Below, piece by piece: positions 11,584 through 21,166 of a DNA stretch of 64,000 bases. Location: NCBI RefSeq assembly GCF_014698825.1, contig NZ_JACJTT010000022.1:1-64000 (forward strand). Direction: 5' to 3'. How positions within the stretch are numbered: position 1 is the stretch's first letter; every line of letters starts with the position of its first letter. This stretch comes from Richelia sinica FACHB-800 (GTDB taxonomy: Bacteria > Cyanobacteriota > Cyanobacteriia > Cyanobacteriales > Nostocaceae). Below the pieces are notes generated by a model that made no database searches, was not told the DNA's origin, and saw only the letters and a list, made by a program, of their open reading frames with translations. The position numbers and the translations under genes are program-made.

Positions 11584-11887
11584 CTGATGAAGCAAAACAA
11601 AAAGACGATAAATTCAATTTTCTCGCCCCATCTGGGTTTATATCATGTCTTTTTCAATGACCGTCATTGCAACCGTAGGGAAGCAATCCCAAAAACCTTG
11701 CAATTGGGTCGTTTCATTGGCAATGGCATATTATGGGTGATTTGCTGGATATGACAACCCTTTATGAGAGGGGAATACCCTACCTGATCCATCGGTATCC
11801 ACACCTTTAGGATAAATTGCCATTTTTGTAAATAAACGTTATATTTATTTACATAAAGTTACATTAATTAAAAAAACGGAGTTAAAA

Positions 11888-12115
11888 ATGACTATCTTAA
11901 TTGCAGTATTGGTATTGGGTTGGGTAGCTGCGTCCATGATCGGTTCCCTCGCTTATTTCTTGGGAGAGCAAAAAAAGCCTATTCATGAGCGCAACTGGAA
12001 TTCCGAATCCTTTGAAAAGCTGGCTAAGGCGATTACTGGTATGGATACAGATTACAGCGATCGCACTCCTGCTTATGCAATGGATGCCTATGCTAGCCGG
12101 AATTTACCCCGTTAA
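11888..12115 (+). CDS. small thylakoid-type membrane protein, Psb35-like
   Basis: A 75-residue protein with one N-terminal transmembrane helix (TILIAVLVLGWVAASMIGSLAYFLG, residues 2-26) and a hydrophilic tail with ERNWNSESFEKLAKAITG and YASRNLPR. It looks like the small conserved cyanobacterial protein known as Psb35, linked to CP47 and high-light-inducible proteins in photosystem II assembly; I am only moderately sure of that identity. A CGGAG ribosome site precedes the ATG, and a strong terminator follows, so the gene is transcribed alone. Confidence 0.65.
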   Translation: MTILIAVLVLGWVAASMIGSLAYFLGEQKKPIHERNWNSESFEKLAKAITGMDTDYSDRTPAYAMDAYASRNLPR

Positions 12116-12157
12116 TTAATCAAGTTTTGGAAGAGTGCCATATTTTTGTACCAATAG

Positions 12158-12184
12158 CCCCCAGTATTCGCTGGGGGTTTTTTC
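12158..12184 (+). terminator. Intrinsic terminator of the Psb35-like gene
   Basis: A perfect 7-bp stem (CCCCCAG / CTGGGGG) with a 6-base loop is directly followed by TTTTTT. It is a textbook rho-independent terminator on the plus strand, 42 bases after the stop codon. Confidence 0.9.
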
Positions 12185-12217
12185 CATGGGGGAGTGAAGA
12201 AGAAGGAAGATGATTAA

Positions 12218-12346
12218 TACCGAATCGAAAAATTTTGGCAACATTAATGATTACCCCACCCGCGCTATCGCGCACCCTCCCCGCTTGCGGGGAGGGTTGG
12301 GGAGGGGTTTACTCAATAAGTTGGTTGCTTTTGGAGAATTGGTATA
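12218..12346. repeat. Palindromic MITE-like element, copy 1
   Basis: A ~128-bp element beginning TACCGAATCGAAAAAT and ending TTGGAGAATTGGTATA, with a GC-rich palindromic centre (CCCTCCCCGC TTGC GGGGAGGG). A second copy in opposite orientation lies at 39554-39680 inside the kdp operon. Conserved ends (TACC..AATTCTCCAAAAGC / GCCAA..TTTTTCGAT..GGTA), a TA-rich border and no coding capacity suggest a miniature mobile element. It sits between the convergent Psb35-like gene and the enediyne block. Confidence 0.75.
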
Positions 12347-12365
12347 AACCCACCTTCCATAACTC

Positions 12366-12914
12366 TTATGCCGAAATTTGCCTTTGGTCTGTTGGTGGAA
12401 AACGATGATAGAACAAAGCAATCACCATTGGCACAAAAACAATAGTGTTATAAAACAGATGTAACTCTATGCGGGGAACTCCCCATGACTGTAAAACACT
12501 GGTGGGAACTGGGGAGTTAAAGAGATTTTTGTGAGTTAAAGCTTGACCTAGTAACAGCGCGTGTTCGATGTGATGCCAAAATTGTAGCCCAAAAGAAATA
12601 TTCCACCACACACGAGCTTTACCCACCATAGAAGGACGTAGAACAGCTAAACCAACCAACATAAACAGCGCATGACCATAATGCAACCATTCTGAATGTA
12701 CTAACCAGGGATACAGTAGCCCTAAAGCACCTAGAGCTTGCTTTCTCGGCCAATGCAATATATATACCTGGAACGCTTGAAATAAATGCTCTGCCCAATG
12801 AGCAATAATGATAGCCATAAAAACTTGCATGGCGGGTTTATACCACTGGCCATTTAATCGGTACACAAAAGCTTGTAGACCAGAAGAAAATTGACGATAA
12901 CTTTGATTAATCAT
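12366..12914 (-). CDS. polytopic membrane protein at the end of the enediyne cassette
   Basis: A 182-residue membrane protein with about four to five hydrophobic segments. It is rich in His and Trp near membrane borders: IIIAHWAEHLFQAF near 36, HSEWLHYGHALFMLVGL near 73, FWHHIEHALLLGQ near 112, and IELHLFYNTIVFVPMVIALFYH near 148. The repeated H-x-x-x-H patterns could bind metal or heme, but this is inference. I do not recognise the family. It is the last gene of the minus-strand enediyne-type block, 71 bp after the thioesterase, so it is probably co-transcribed. Confidence 0.65.
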   Translation of the reverse strand: MINQSYRQFSSGLQAFVYRLNGQWYKPAMQVFMAIIIAHWAEHLFQAFQVYILHWPRKQALGALGLLYPWLVHSEWLHYGHALFMLVGLAVLRPSMVGKARVWWNISFGLQFWHHIEHALLLGQALTHKNLFNSPVPTSVLQSWGVPRIELHLFYNTIVFVPMVIALFYHRFPPTDQRQISA

Positions 12915-12985
12915 TGGTTATTCATTCCTGTTCAATCAAGTTGTTATATTCAAGATTTTGGTAGCTTGAATTTTCATCAACAGCC

Positions 12986-13411
12986 CTAACTGATTTGATA
13001 GGGTTGTAGTGCTGTCCACAATGAAGAAGGAATGGCTGTAGGAATCAGCTTTTCTCCCTGCCTACGCATACAAGCTATTTCCTGTTCACCACGAGCGACT
13101 AATTCCTCTCTATCTTGTGTAATACGCCAATATTCAAACAGCATGGGAATACGATTTTGCTTAATCGTTCCTAATCGCATCCGGATGAGAATTTGATCAA
13201 AAGCAAATAATTCAGCTAAATATTCACAGGAAACTCGCAGAGTAATTAGGGCTAAATCCTGAGATAGTTCAGTCAGAATATCGGGTGCATATTCTCTGAT
13301 AAACATCTCCCGACAACGACCTTGCCATAGTATATGATTGGCATAATAAACATTGCCAACTAGGTTAGTTTCTTCAAAGCTGATGATGTGGTGATATTCA
13401 TAAGTTCGCAT
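12986..13411 (-). CDS. enediyne-type hotdog thioesterase (E10/TEBC)
   Basis: About 141 residues from the ATG at 13411 (a GTG at 13420 is an alternative). It overlaps the PKS stop codon by 14 bases, indicating coupled translation. The sequence is of the SgcE10/CalE7 hotdog thioesterase group, which releases the polyketide chain from enediyne PKSs by hydrolysis. ISFEETNLVGNVYYANHILWQGRCREMF at the N-terminus holds the family's conserved E-T-N-x-x-G-N-V-Y-Y active-site helix region. Finding it directly behind an enediyne-type PKS strongly supports both calls. Active as a tetramer in characterised relatives. Confidence 0.9.
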   Translation of the reverse strand: MRTYEYHHIISFEETNLVGNVYYANHILWQGRCREMFIREYAPDILTELSQDLALITLRVSCEYLAELFAFDQILIRMRLGTIKQNRIPMLFEYWRITQDREELVARGEQEIACMRRQGEKLIPTAIPSSLWTALQPYQIS

Positions 13412-16400
13412 TGCTAACACTGATATTTTTTGAGTTGTTAATTAAAGGATGAGAAGAAGTAGAAACTAAATCTCCTGGGGAGGACTGGGACAACAACACA
13501 GCAAAAATTAGTGGGTTGTCTTGACCCTGAAGTGAAGTGATAAAAGTTGAAATCAGCAGTGAGCCAGCAGCAAATGACACCCAAGCATCATCTGTGGTGG
13601 ATGATAGGGATAGGGGAGTATTAACCATAGCCCCGGCTTTTTGTAAACATTCCAGCGCTGTCCACACACGAGTAGCGGCGGTATTTGGGGGTTCTGAGTA
13701 GACTTGAGCGATTGTCTCTACTAGCTGGCTATGATCCCAATTGAGTAATTTGTACCAAGTAGCAATTGAGCGAGGAACTACGGTTTCTAAGTCACAACTG
13801 AGGGGAACTGTACCAACAACAGCAAAAGTGAGGTCATGGGAATGGGCTGTAGAAATTGCCAAACCTGCTGTTTCTGGTTTACCATCAGGTCGTCGCCAGA
13901 TGGAGATATTTGCACCTAGTGCTTTACTAATGGCGTAATCGCTCCTAGTTTGTCTTTCTGTATCTACATCTCGCTCTATGGCTACGGACACATTAGCTGT
14001 AGGCACAAACTCTTTTAATCGCCGTTCAATATATACTGCTAATAGTGGCTCTACCCAAGGTTTAGTAGGTATTTTCTGATTCACAATTTGTAGTTTGAGA
14101 CCAGACCATTTTTCTAAAATTTCGCCCCTATCATCTCGAATTTCCAAGTTGTAAATTAAGGTGTTGTCAATGTGAGATTGTTCTTGAGCAAAGACGTAGA
14201 CAACTTGGGATGTTGGTGTGGTGAAAATCTCTAACCTGTCAACACCCACAGGTAAAATAGTGGCATGGGGAATACAAGCTTGGAGAGCGTGAATAGCTGC
14301 ATCTCGCGCACCAGGATCACCTAAAACTAGTTCTGCTGGTAAGTAGGAACTAAACCAAGGCGTATCAGCATTTAAGGTAATTTCCGCGACACATTCAGTG
14401 GCTTTTAAATGTCGATATGTTTGGATACGTTGGAAGCGGCCACTGTGGAAGAGAATTTCACCATACAAGTCCTGTTGGGGTTGGAGAGAAAGCAAAATGT
14501 CAGGAATGGTGATGCGGTGATTTAATTCTGTGGATAAACTGGTAAACTGGCAGGTCGCTTGAAAGTAATCTACACAAAAATTAGTTTCCTCACTTCTGAC
14601 TACTACTGTGACTACTCCCCCTTCTCGGACTAAAGCGGCAATTCGGAGTTTCTGGGGTAAGTCTCCTATAACTATAGGGCGTTGAAATTTTACATCTGTA
14701 AATGTTGGGGGAGTGGAAGAACCAGTTACAGCCATTGCTACTTCAGCCATAGCTTCCAGTCCCATCACCCCAGGAAAGATTTGTTCTCCAGTAAAAACAT
14801 GGTCTTGAAGATAGGGGTCTGTATTAGCTGATATCTCTACATCTACAATTAATTCAACTCCAGGATAATAGACTCGTTGTGCTTCCAAAAATCGCCATAA
14901 AGGTAGTTGGGGTTGGTCTAATTTCAGTGTCGGTGTTTGTGCAAATCTACCGCTAATGACAACGGAAGTAGTAGGTAAGTAGTGGGTTAATAGTTGTTGG
15001 CATACCGCAATGCCAATATCTGGGGAAATGGGGGTAATCCCTTCTTGCATGAGGGTGTCTACTCTACCCAAGCGTTCACCCATACCTACACCTGACCAAA
15101 TCGACCACTCTAAATTGAGACATTGACAGTGGGGATATGCTTGATGATGGTCGGCAACTAAACGCCCTAACCATTCATTCGCTAAAGCGTAATCGGCTTC
15201 TCCTGGTAGACCTGTACGGGCAATAATCGAACCAAATGTGATTAATAGTCGCAGTTGTTGGGGGTTGATAGCAGCCAGAAGGTTACGTAGTCCTTGCACT
15301 TTTGGGGCTAGGGTACGTTCAAAGTCTGATATTTCTAAATTGGTGATGAGTTTGGGGATATTGACACCTGCACCGTGAAGAATAGCAGTGATGGCTCCAA
15401 ATTCTTTCTCTCCCTGTTGTACAGCATTGTGTACGGCTGTGGAGTCGCTGACATCAACACTGATGTATTGAAACTTTACACCTGTGGCGGTGATTCTTTG
15501 CAGATTAGCTGCTAATTCTGGATCTATGGTGGGATACGATCGCCCTAATAATATTAACTTGACTCCTGTGGTTTTAGCTAAAGCGATCGCACATTCAGCG
15601 GCAATACCTTTACCACCGCCTGTCACTAATAACACGTCTGTATGATTGAGGACTTGGTTGCTACTGCTAACATGGTCTGATAATAAACTCAGGCGCGGTT
15701 CATAGCGATTGCCCAATAAATCATAGTGTGCTTCTCCATACCCAACTGTGGATAAAGCCTCAGCAATTACCCAGTCGATATTTTGGGGATGGTGGAGGGG
15801 AACATCAACAACGCAAACATTTAAACTTGGTCTTTCTAAATATAGTGTCCGTGCGAATCCTGACCCCCCACCACCATGTTGGACTAAGACAAAGTGGGTG
15901 TTTGCTGGTTGATTTAAAGCTGTTTTTGCCCCAGTTAATAGTAAATTAATGTGGTTTGTTGCCATTTGTGGGGGAATACACACCACCACACCGCAACCAG
16001 GGGCATTTTCTAGGGCTGCTGTGAAGGCATTTGTGAGGGGGTAATCAGCAGGTGCTAATACTTGCCAAGCACCAGATGATTTATGGTTGAGGAGACGACG
16101 GGGTAATGGTCGTGGTTGGAGTTCTACTGTAAAGGTACGTATCCAAGAGTCTACACCTTGAGGCGATCGCTGTTCTGGTGTGACGGCTTCTTGAGTCCCA
16201 ATTTCTGCCAGGGTCGTTAAAGCTTGGGCAATTTCGCTGACTGTGGCATCAGCATAATGAGTAGGGGCAGCAGGTGGGGATAAATGTAGTTTTTTGGTAG
16301 CTTCTGCCAATAAATGCCCCACTGTAATGGAGTTGAGATGTAAGTCGCTTAACAGTCGGCTATGGTCTTGAATGGCAGTAAGTGGTAGTTCGGCTTTTTC

Positions 16401-19220
16401 TGCTACTAAATGACGAATTAGTTCCAGGGGAGACTGGGAGGTGGAAGTAGGAACCACCGGAAGATGGGAAGGATGGGAAGGTGCAGAAGATGGGGGAAGA
16501 GTTGGAGATAGGGAACAGGGATTAGCAAAGAATTTCGGTTGCCAATTCAGGTTAAATGGACGAGTAAAGCGATCGCTAAATAATGGTAAATAATTAATTG
16601 GTGTTCCCAACACAAAGGCTGCACCCACCGCAGTTAATAAACCAGAGAGGGAACCACCACCAGCGTCGAGGGAAACCACAGGAACTTGCACACATTCTGC
16701 TGCTAACCCAGTTAATACGTGACCTGGCCCGACTTCAATTAACAAATCTAAATTTTCAGCCGCAGTTTGAATAGCATCAATAAATTTAACAGGGGCAGTG
16801 ATTTGAGTAATTAAAAGCGATCGCCAATTTATATCTAATGCCAACGGTTTTCCGGTAACTGTCGATACTACATAATTTTGTAAATATCGTAATTCTACAG
16901 TTGCTAAATTTGCTGCTAATTGCTCACCTGCTTGAGCTACCAAAGGTGAATGGAAGGCATGAGAGACTGGTAAATTAACTGTTTTCCAGCCCTTTTCTGT
17001 AGCTTCAGCTACAACCTGAGCTACTGCGGCGCTGTCTCCAGAAATTACAGTTTGTTGGGGTGAATTAAAAGCAGCAATATTTACCCTATCACCCTTAATG
17101 AGGGCTTGTACCTGTTGAGCAGAGGCACGGATACTGGCCATTGACCCCGCAGGACTATTCAATTGGGACATTGCCAAACCACGCACCTGAGCTAACTGTA
17201 ATAAAGTAGCTACATCATAGGCACCACCCCAATGCAACGCCACAAGTTCACCTAAACTATGTCCTACCGCTACATTTCCCTGAATTCCCAATTTCTCTAA
17301 TATCCGTAAACCAGATAAAGATGCACGGACAATGGCTGGTTGGGCCACAGCAGTAGTTTTGGTATCTGTGGGTAAATCGGTTTGTGGATACAGGTCTTGA
17401 ATATCTGGAAATCTCCGCTGCCAAGCACCACCATTCAGGTATACAGGAGAACCTTGACCAGGAAATAAGAAACCGATGCGGGGGCAATTGTTACCTGTAA
17501 CTAAAAAGACTCCTGTAGTGATGTCTAAACGCTGGTCAATGCCTGCTTGCAGCCAAGATTGGAGGGTTTGTAACCCTTGAGATAATTGTAGGGGATTGTG
17601 AATAGCGATCGCTGCTCGAACAAAACCTTGGGGTTCTAGCCTGTTCGCCATTTCTACAGCTAAATCTCCTACTTCAGCCTGAGACAATTTCGCTGCAAAT
17701 GTTAGTAATTGAGCTACTTGTTGGGCTAATTCTTCTTGACTTTGAGCCGCTAAGAGAATTAATTCTGTATCCTGTGCCGAAGATAGTAAAACCCTTTCTT
17801 GAGATTTAAGAATGTGCCGTCGTTTTTCAGGACAGCCCTCTATTACCACATGGGTATTAATTCCCCCAAAACCCATTGCACTCACACCAGCCTTCAGAGG
17901 TAAATCCTCAGGCCACATTTCCCCTTGATTTAACACTCGTAAAGCAGGTTTTTCAGTCCTTAATTCTGGATGGGGTTGTTCGCAACCAGTGGTAGGTGGT
18001 AAGACTTGGGTATAAATTGCCATTGTTGCCTTAATCAACCCAGCTACACCAGCGGCTGCTTTCGTATGTCCGATATTAGCCTTAATTGAGCCAATGACAG
18101 CAGGGTGAACATCTCCACCGACTTGCTGACGGCTGGTTGAAAGAGCAATTAATTCTGTCTGGTCACCTACTTCCGTACCAGTACCATGGCCTTCAAAATA
18201 GGTGACAGTATCAATACCAAAATTGGCACGTTCATAGGCATGGGCTAAGGCTAAAACCTGTCCTGCCACCTCTGGCCGAGTCATACCACCGTGACCATCG
18301 GAGGAGATGCCCCAACCTTGAATCAAACCATATATTCTGCGTTGTTGGGCTAGGGCATCAGCATAACGCATCAACACCACAAAGCCACAACCTTCACCAG
18401 GGATAAAACCCGCTGAACGGGCATCATACACCCGCATTTCCTCTGGTGCTAAAGCCCCAGCCTGAGCAAAACCAATGATTTCAAAGGGGTCAAGGCTCAA
18501 GTCTACACCACCAGCTATCACCACATCTAAATCACCTGTGACGAGGACTGTACTAGCTTGGGCAACTGCGAGGAGGGAAGAACTACAAGCCCCATCTACT
18601 GTAAAACCTCCTCCCTGCAAATCAAAATGGTTGCAAATGCGACCAGCAATAGTATTCGATAAATTCCCCGCTAAGGTTTCCGCACCTATTTCTGGAAATG
18701 GGGCTTTATATTCTGCTTCCAGATTTTGCAGGAATGCTTGACGTTGTTTGCTTGTCCAGTCGGTGTGAGTTAATGCAGCTTCAACAACACGGCGGACATA
18801 AGGCCAGCGCAAACGCATGGTATTGGCACGGGAAAATTCCCCTGTTAAGGTGTTACCAACTATCACACCTGTTTTCATCTTTGGTAAACCTTGTCCTTGA
18901 ATAAAACCAGCATCTTGTAAGGCTTGACTAGCAATATCTAAGGCTAACCAATGAACTAAATCTGCACTGCGAAAGGTACTGCCAGCAACTCGAAACCCAA
19001 CCCGGTCAAATTCATAGTCTGTAATGAGGGCAGCGAGGCTAGCATAGGTAGAATCAGGAATATTCTGGTCAAGAGAGAAGTAATCATCTAGGTTCAGGCG
19101 TTCTGCTGGCATCCGCCGAAAAGCCCTTCTTCCCGCTAGGACATTTTCCCATAATTCTGTAGGTGAAGTAGCGTCAGCATATCGGCAGGCCATCCCGACA
19201 ATGGCAATTTCACTACCCAT
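13398..19220 (-). CDS. pksE: iterative enediyne polyketide synthase (PKSE)
   Basis: A 1940-residue single-module PKS with the enediyne domain order. KS: catalytic Cys212 in VDGACSSSLL, His in FEGHGTGTEVGD and IKANIGHTKAAAG. AT: GHSLGE near 655. ACP-like domain: LHLNSITVGHLL near 962, where the serine is in an NSI rather than the usual DSL context, as expected for this family. KR: TGGGKGIAAE near 1200 and ADYALANEW near 1343. DH: DHVFTGEQIFPGVMG near 1478. An integrated phosphopantetheinyl transferase ends the protein: STAHSHDL near 1793, CDLE near 1809, and W-x-A-x-E-x-x-x-K near 1850. Such enzymes make the linear polyene precursor of enediyne cores. A low-complexity Ser/Pro linker (~905-925) precedes the ACP. 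It starts two bases after the unbU stop. Confidence 0.95.
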   Translation of the reverse strand: MGSEIAIVGMACRYADATSPTELWENVLAGRRAFRRMPAERLNLDDYFSLDQNIPDSTYASLAALITDYEFDRVGFRVAGSTFRSADLVHWLALDIASQALQDAGFIQGQGLPKMKTGVIVGNTLTGEFSRANTMRLRWPYVRRVVEAALTHTDWTSKQRQAFLQNLEAEYKAPFPEIGAETLAGNLSNTIAGRICNHFDLQGGGFTVDGACSSSLLAVAQASTVLVTGDLDVVIAGGVDLSLDPFEIIGFAQAGALAPEEMRVYDARSAGFIPGEGCGFVVLMRYADALAQQRRIYGLIQGWGISSDGHGGMTRPEVAGQVLALAHAYERANFGIDTVTYFEGHGTGTEVGDQTELIALSTSRQQVGGDVHPAVIGSIKANIGHTKAAAGVAGLIKATMAIYTQVLPPTTGCEQPHPELRTEKPALRVLNQGEMWPEDLPLKAGVSAMGFGGINTHVVIEGCPEKRRHILKSQERVLLSSAQDTELILLAAQSQEELAQQVAQLLTFAAKLSQAEVGDLAVEMANRLEPQGFVRAAIAIHNPLQLSQGLQTLQSWLQAGIDQRLDITTGVFLVTGNNCPRIGFLFPGQGSPVYLNGGAWQRRFPDIQDLYPQTDLPTDTKTTAVAQPAIVRASLSGLRILEKLGIQGNVAVGHSLGELVALHWGGAYDVATLLQLAQVRGLAMSQLNSPAGSMASIRASAQQVQALIKGDRVNIAAFNSPQQTVISGDSAAVAQVVAEATEKGWKTVNLPVSHAFHSPLVAQAGEQLAANLATVELRYLQNYVVSTVTGKPLALDINWRSLLITQITAPVKFIDAIQTAAENLDLLIEVGPGHVLTGLAAECVQVPVVSLDAGGGSLSGLLTAVGAAFVLGTPINYLPLFSDRFTRPFNLNWQPKFFANPCSLSPTLPPSSAPSHPSHLPVVPTSTSQSPLELIRHLVAEKAELPLTAIQDHSRLLSDLHLNSITVGHLLAEATKKLHLSPPAAPTHYADATVSEIAQALTTLAEIGTQEAVTPEQRSPQGVDSWIRTFTVELQPRPLPRRLLNHKSSGAWQVLAPADYPLTNAFTAALENAPGCGVVVCIPPQMATNHINLLLTGAKTALNQPANTHFVLVQHGGGGSGFARTLYLERPSLNVCVVDVPLHHPQNIDWVIAEALSTVGYGEAHYDLLGNRYEPRLSLLSDHVSSSNQVLNHTDVLLVTGGGKGIAAECAIALAKTTGVKLILLGRSYPTIDPELAANLQRITATGVKFQYISVDVSDSTAVHNAVQQGEKEFGAITAILHGAGVNIPKLITNLEISDFERTLAPKVQGLRNLLAAINPQQLRLLITFGSIIARTGLPGEADYALANEWLGRLVADHHQAYPHCQCLNLEWSIWSGVGMGERLGRVDTLMQEGITPISPDIGIAVCQQLLTHYLPTTSVVISGRFAQTPTLKLDQPQLPLWRFLEAQRVYYPGVELIVDVEISANTDPYLQDHVFTGEQIFPGVMGLEAMAEVAMAVTGSSTPPTFTDVKFQRPIVIGDLPQKLRIAALVREGGVVTVVVRSEETNFCVDYFQATCQFTSLSTELNHRITIPDILLSLQPQQDLYGEILFHSGRFQRIQTYRHLKATECVAEITLNADTPWFSSYLPAELVLGDPGARDAAIHALQACIPHATILPVGVDRLEIFTTPTSQVVYVFAQEQSHIDNTLIYNLEIRDDRGEILEKWSGLKLQIVNQKIPTKPWVEPLLAVYIERRLKEFVPTANVSVAIERDVDTERQTRSDYAISKALGANISIWRRPDGKPETAGLAISTAHSHDLTFAVVGTVPLSCDLETVVPRSIATWYKLLNWDHSQLVETIAQVYSEPPNTAATRVWTALECLQKAGAMVNTPLSLSSTTDDAWVSFAAGSLLISTFITSLQGQDNPLIFAVLLSQSSPGDLVSTSSHPLINNSKNISVSNANL

Positions 19221-19222
19221 AA

Positions 19223-20149
19223 CTACACCTCTCCAGTTTGGATAGTGTTAGGAACTGGTACTTGTGCAGAGGGAAAAGATTTGATTACTGCTTGGCTGTA
19301 CATGAAGATGCCCCGCAAAATACACACCGCAGTTAAACCAAAGAATAAGCCAAATACAATATGATTCGTCAGCAATACACCATAGGCAATGGCAACAGCT
19401 GCCCCAAATATCACTTGGGCAAATGGTTGGTTGGGTGTGGTTCCTGGGTCTGTCACCATGTAAAAGGTGAATAAAACAAAAGCAACTCCCGTCATGGGAA
19501 TTAAGGACGGAATTAGTGGTGTATCAAAGATGATGCTTCTAACCAAAGCTTGAATAACAAAACCACCCAACCAGCCACCAATTAATGGCATTTTTTTGGT
19601 GAAGCGACTATTGAGGAATGTGCCTGTACAAACAATAATGGCTGGTAATATCCAATCAGCTACACCATTGAGGTTTTCAGTGAATTGATAAGGGGGGGCA
19701 ATTCCTACCCAAGGAAATAATAATAAGGTGAGAGAAATACCAAAGTTAGAAGGGTTTAAAAAATGCCGTGAACCTTGACCATAAGGAGCGCGAAATATTG
19801 CTTTTGAACCGATGGCCACTGCACTAGCAAAGGCTATGGGCAATAGTCTTTCATTGGCATATAACAGCATTGCTATTGCCAAACCAGTGATATGTGCTGA
19901 AAGGAGAAAATCAATCAGGTTTTTGATACTACCAAAAAATTGAGGCGATCGCTTGTGAATTTTACTATCTATGATTTCTAATAATATTTCCATGCTATAG
20001 GCGCTACCTAGAGATACAAGGGGTTGGGCCCAAGATTGTTCAAATCCTAAAACTGTATGTCCCAATAAGTTTAAAAATGTAATGGCAATAGCAAAGCGAC
20101 GCAACCCAGCCAGTCGTTGGGGATATTTTTCATGATTTTGTATATTCAT
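19223..20149 (-). CDS. unbU: enediyne biosynthesis protein UnbU (E5)
   Basis: A 308-residue integral membrane protein with about eight to nine hydrophobic segments, of the UnbU/E5 family (distantly RnfD/NqrB-like). Conserved features are YGQGSRHFLNPSNFGISLTLLLFPWVG near 125-150 and TGVAFVLFTFYMVTDPGTTPNQP near 220-245. In actinomycete clusters E5 is one of five genes of the enediyne core cassette; its exact reaction is not established. Its stop codon lies two bases before the PKS start, so the two are translated as one unit. A 150-bp gap separates it from the PEP-CTERM gene. Confidence 0.9.
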   Translation of the reverse strand: MNIQNHEKYPQRLAGLRRFAIAITFLNLLGHTVLGFEQSWAQPLVSLGSAYSMEILLEIIDSKIHKRSPQFFGSIKNLIDFLLSAHITGLAIAMLLYANERLLPIAFASAVAIGSKAIFRAPYGQGSRHFLNPSNFGISLTLLLFPWVGIAPPYQFTENLNGVADWILPAIIVCTGTFLNSRFTKKMPLIGGWLGGFVIQALVRSIIFDTPLIPSLIPMTGVAFVLFTFYMVTDPGTTPNQPFAQVIFGAAVAIAYGVLLTNHIVFGLFFGLTAVCILRGIFMYSQAVIKSFPSAQVPVPNTIQTGEV

Positions 20150-20299
20150 GGTAGATAAATATTGGATTAATGGGAAAATAAGACCAGAGTGATGAGAAAT
20201 TAAATCGATATTGGTTATAAAAATATCTTGTCACTCTGGCAAAAACAGCGTTGATTATTGTTAAAATCTTGCAAAAAATATCTTGTTGCTGAACAGTGA

Positions 20300-21100
20300 T
20301 TAAGCAACAGCTTGTTTTTTAATTTTTCTCCCAGATTTTTGATTAGATAAAATACCAAATCCAAAAGCTAAACCTGCGCCAATTACGCTTATAGGTTCTG
20401 GTACTTTTTCAGGGTGAACGATATGAATTTCATTCAGTAAAATAGCTACTGGCTGCTGTCCAAAATTACCATTTGCGTCGATGAGAAATAATTCAAGAGG
20501 GTTGTTGCCACAATAGGCAACAGCAACGTCAGGATCATAGGGATCATAAGGAGGTGGACATATAACACCATAGGTAGGATCATAAGGAGGCAATAGGTTT
20601 GATGGAGAAACCCCTATCAATGGTCGATCACCATCTACCCGCAGAGGAGATTGATTGCCAATGATACCAAATGGAGTATCTATTTTCACGAAAACATCAA
20701 AAAAACTACTAGCTAATCCATCTCCATCTATATCTTGAATTTCTCCAGTTCCATCGGCAGTGAGAGTTATTTCTTGATCATTTAATTTGCCTTTTAATGT
20801 GTGAGAAAGAATAGTTTTAATAATTCCATTTTCTCCCTTGTCTCTGGTGACTTTAACTGGTCCAGAGAACATAATATTGTCAAATAAAGTAGGAGGACCA
20901 CTAGGATTTAACAATTGCAAATCAATGTATGCCCAGGAATGGGAAAAATGATCCACACCTGCATCGCAATTATTCACCCAATTTGCACCTGGCCCACAAG
21001 TATCAGCAGCATTGGCAGGTTTAACACCAGCAAAAAGAGCGATCGCACTTAATCCTAATGCACTGATAGTAGCAGCAGATTTACTTCTAGTGAAATTCAT
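20300..21100 (-). CDS. PEP-CTERM sorted secreted protein inside the enediyne cassette
   Basis: A 266-residue exported protein. It has a signal peptide (ISALGLSAIALFAGVKPANA, cleavage near residue 31) and a C-terminal sorting signal: VPEPISVIGAGLAFGFGIL followed by a basic tail (GRKIKKQA). This is the PEP-CTERM signal processed by exosortase in bacteria that make exopolysaccharide. The mature part is Asp/Gly/Pro-rich, has EIQDIDGDGLASSFFDVFV (a possible calcium loop) near 120 and PPPYDPYDPD near 193, and four or more Cys. No known domain is recognised. It sits between unbV and unbU on the same strand, so it is likely part of the operon. Role in the pathway is unknown. Confidence 0.85.
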   Translation of the reverse strand: MNFTRSKSAATISALGLSAIALFAGVKPANAADTCGPGANWVNNCDAGVDHFSHSWAYIDLQLLNPSGPPTLFDNIMFSGPVKVTRDKGENGIIKTILSHTLKGKLNDQEITLTADGTGEIQDIDGDGLASSFFDVFVKIDTPFGIIGNQSPLRVDGDRPLIGVSPSNLLPPYDPTYGVICPPPYDPYDPDVAVAYCGNNPLELFLIDANGNFGQQPVAILLNEIHIVHPEKVPEPISVIGAGLAFGFGILSNQKSGRKIKKQAVA

Positions 21101-21166
21101 GGTTTCTATTCTCCTAACCTCATTGCGTGAGCTAATTTAGCTACTCAGATTTAATGCTGATTTTTC

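Noticed and set aside
11457-11660. 67-residue plus-strand ORF
   Set aside because: It runs through the MITE at 11494-11583 and its composition follows the repeat; there is no ribosome site or family.
13398-19220. Heterocyst glycolipid or PUFA synthase instead of enediyne PKS
   Set aside because: Single-chain KS-AT-ACP-KR-DH-PPTase order together with UnbL, UnbU, UnbV and the E10 thioesterase fits enediyne PKSs better; hgl and PUFA systems are multi-gene with multiple ACPs.
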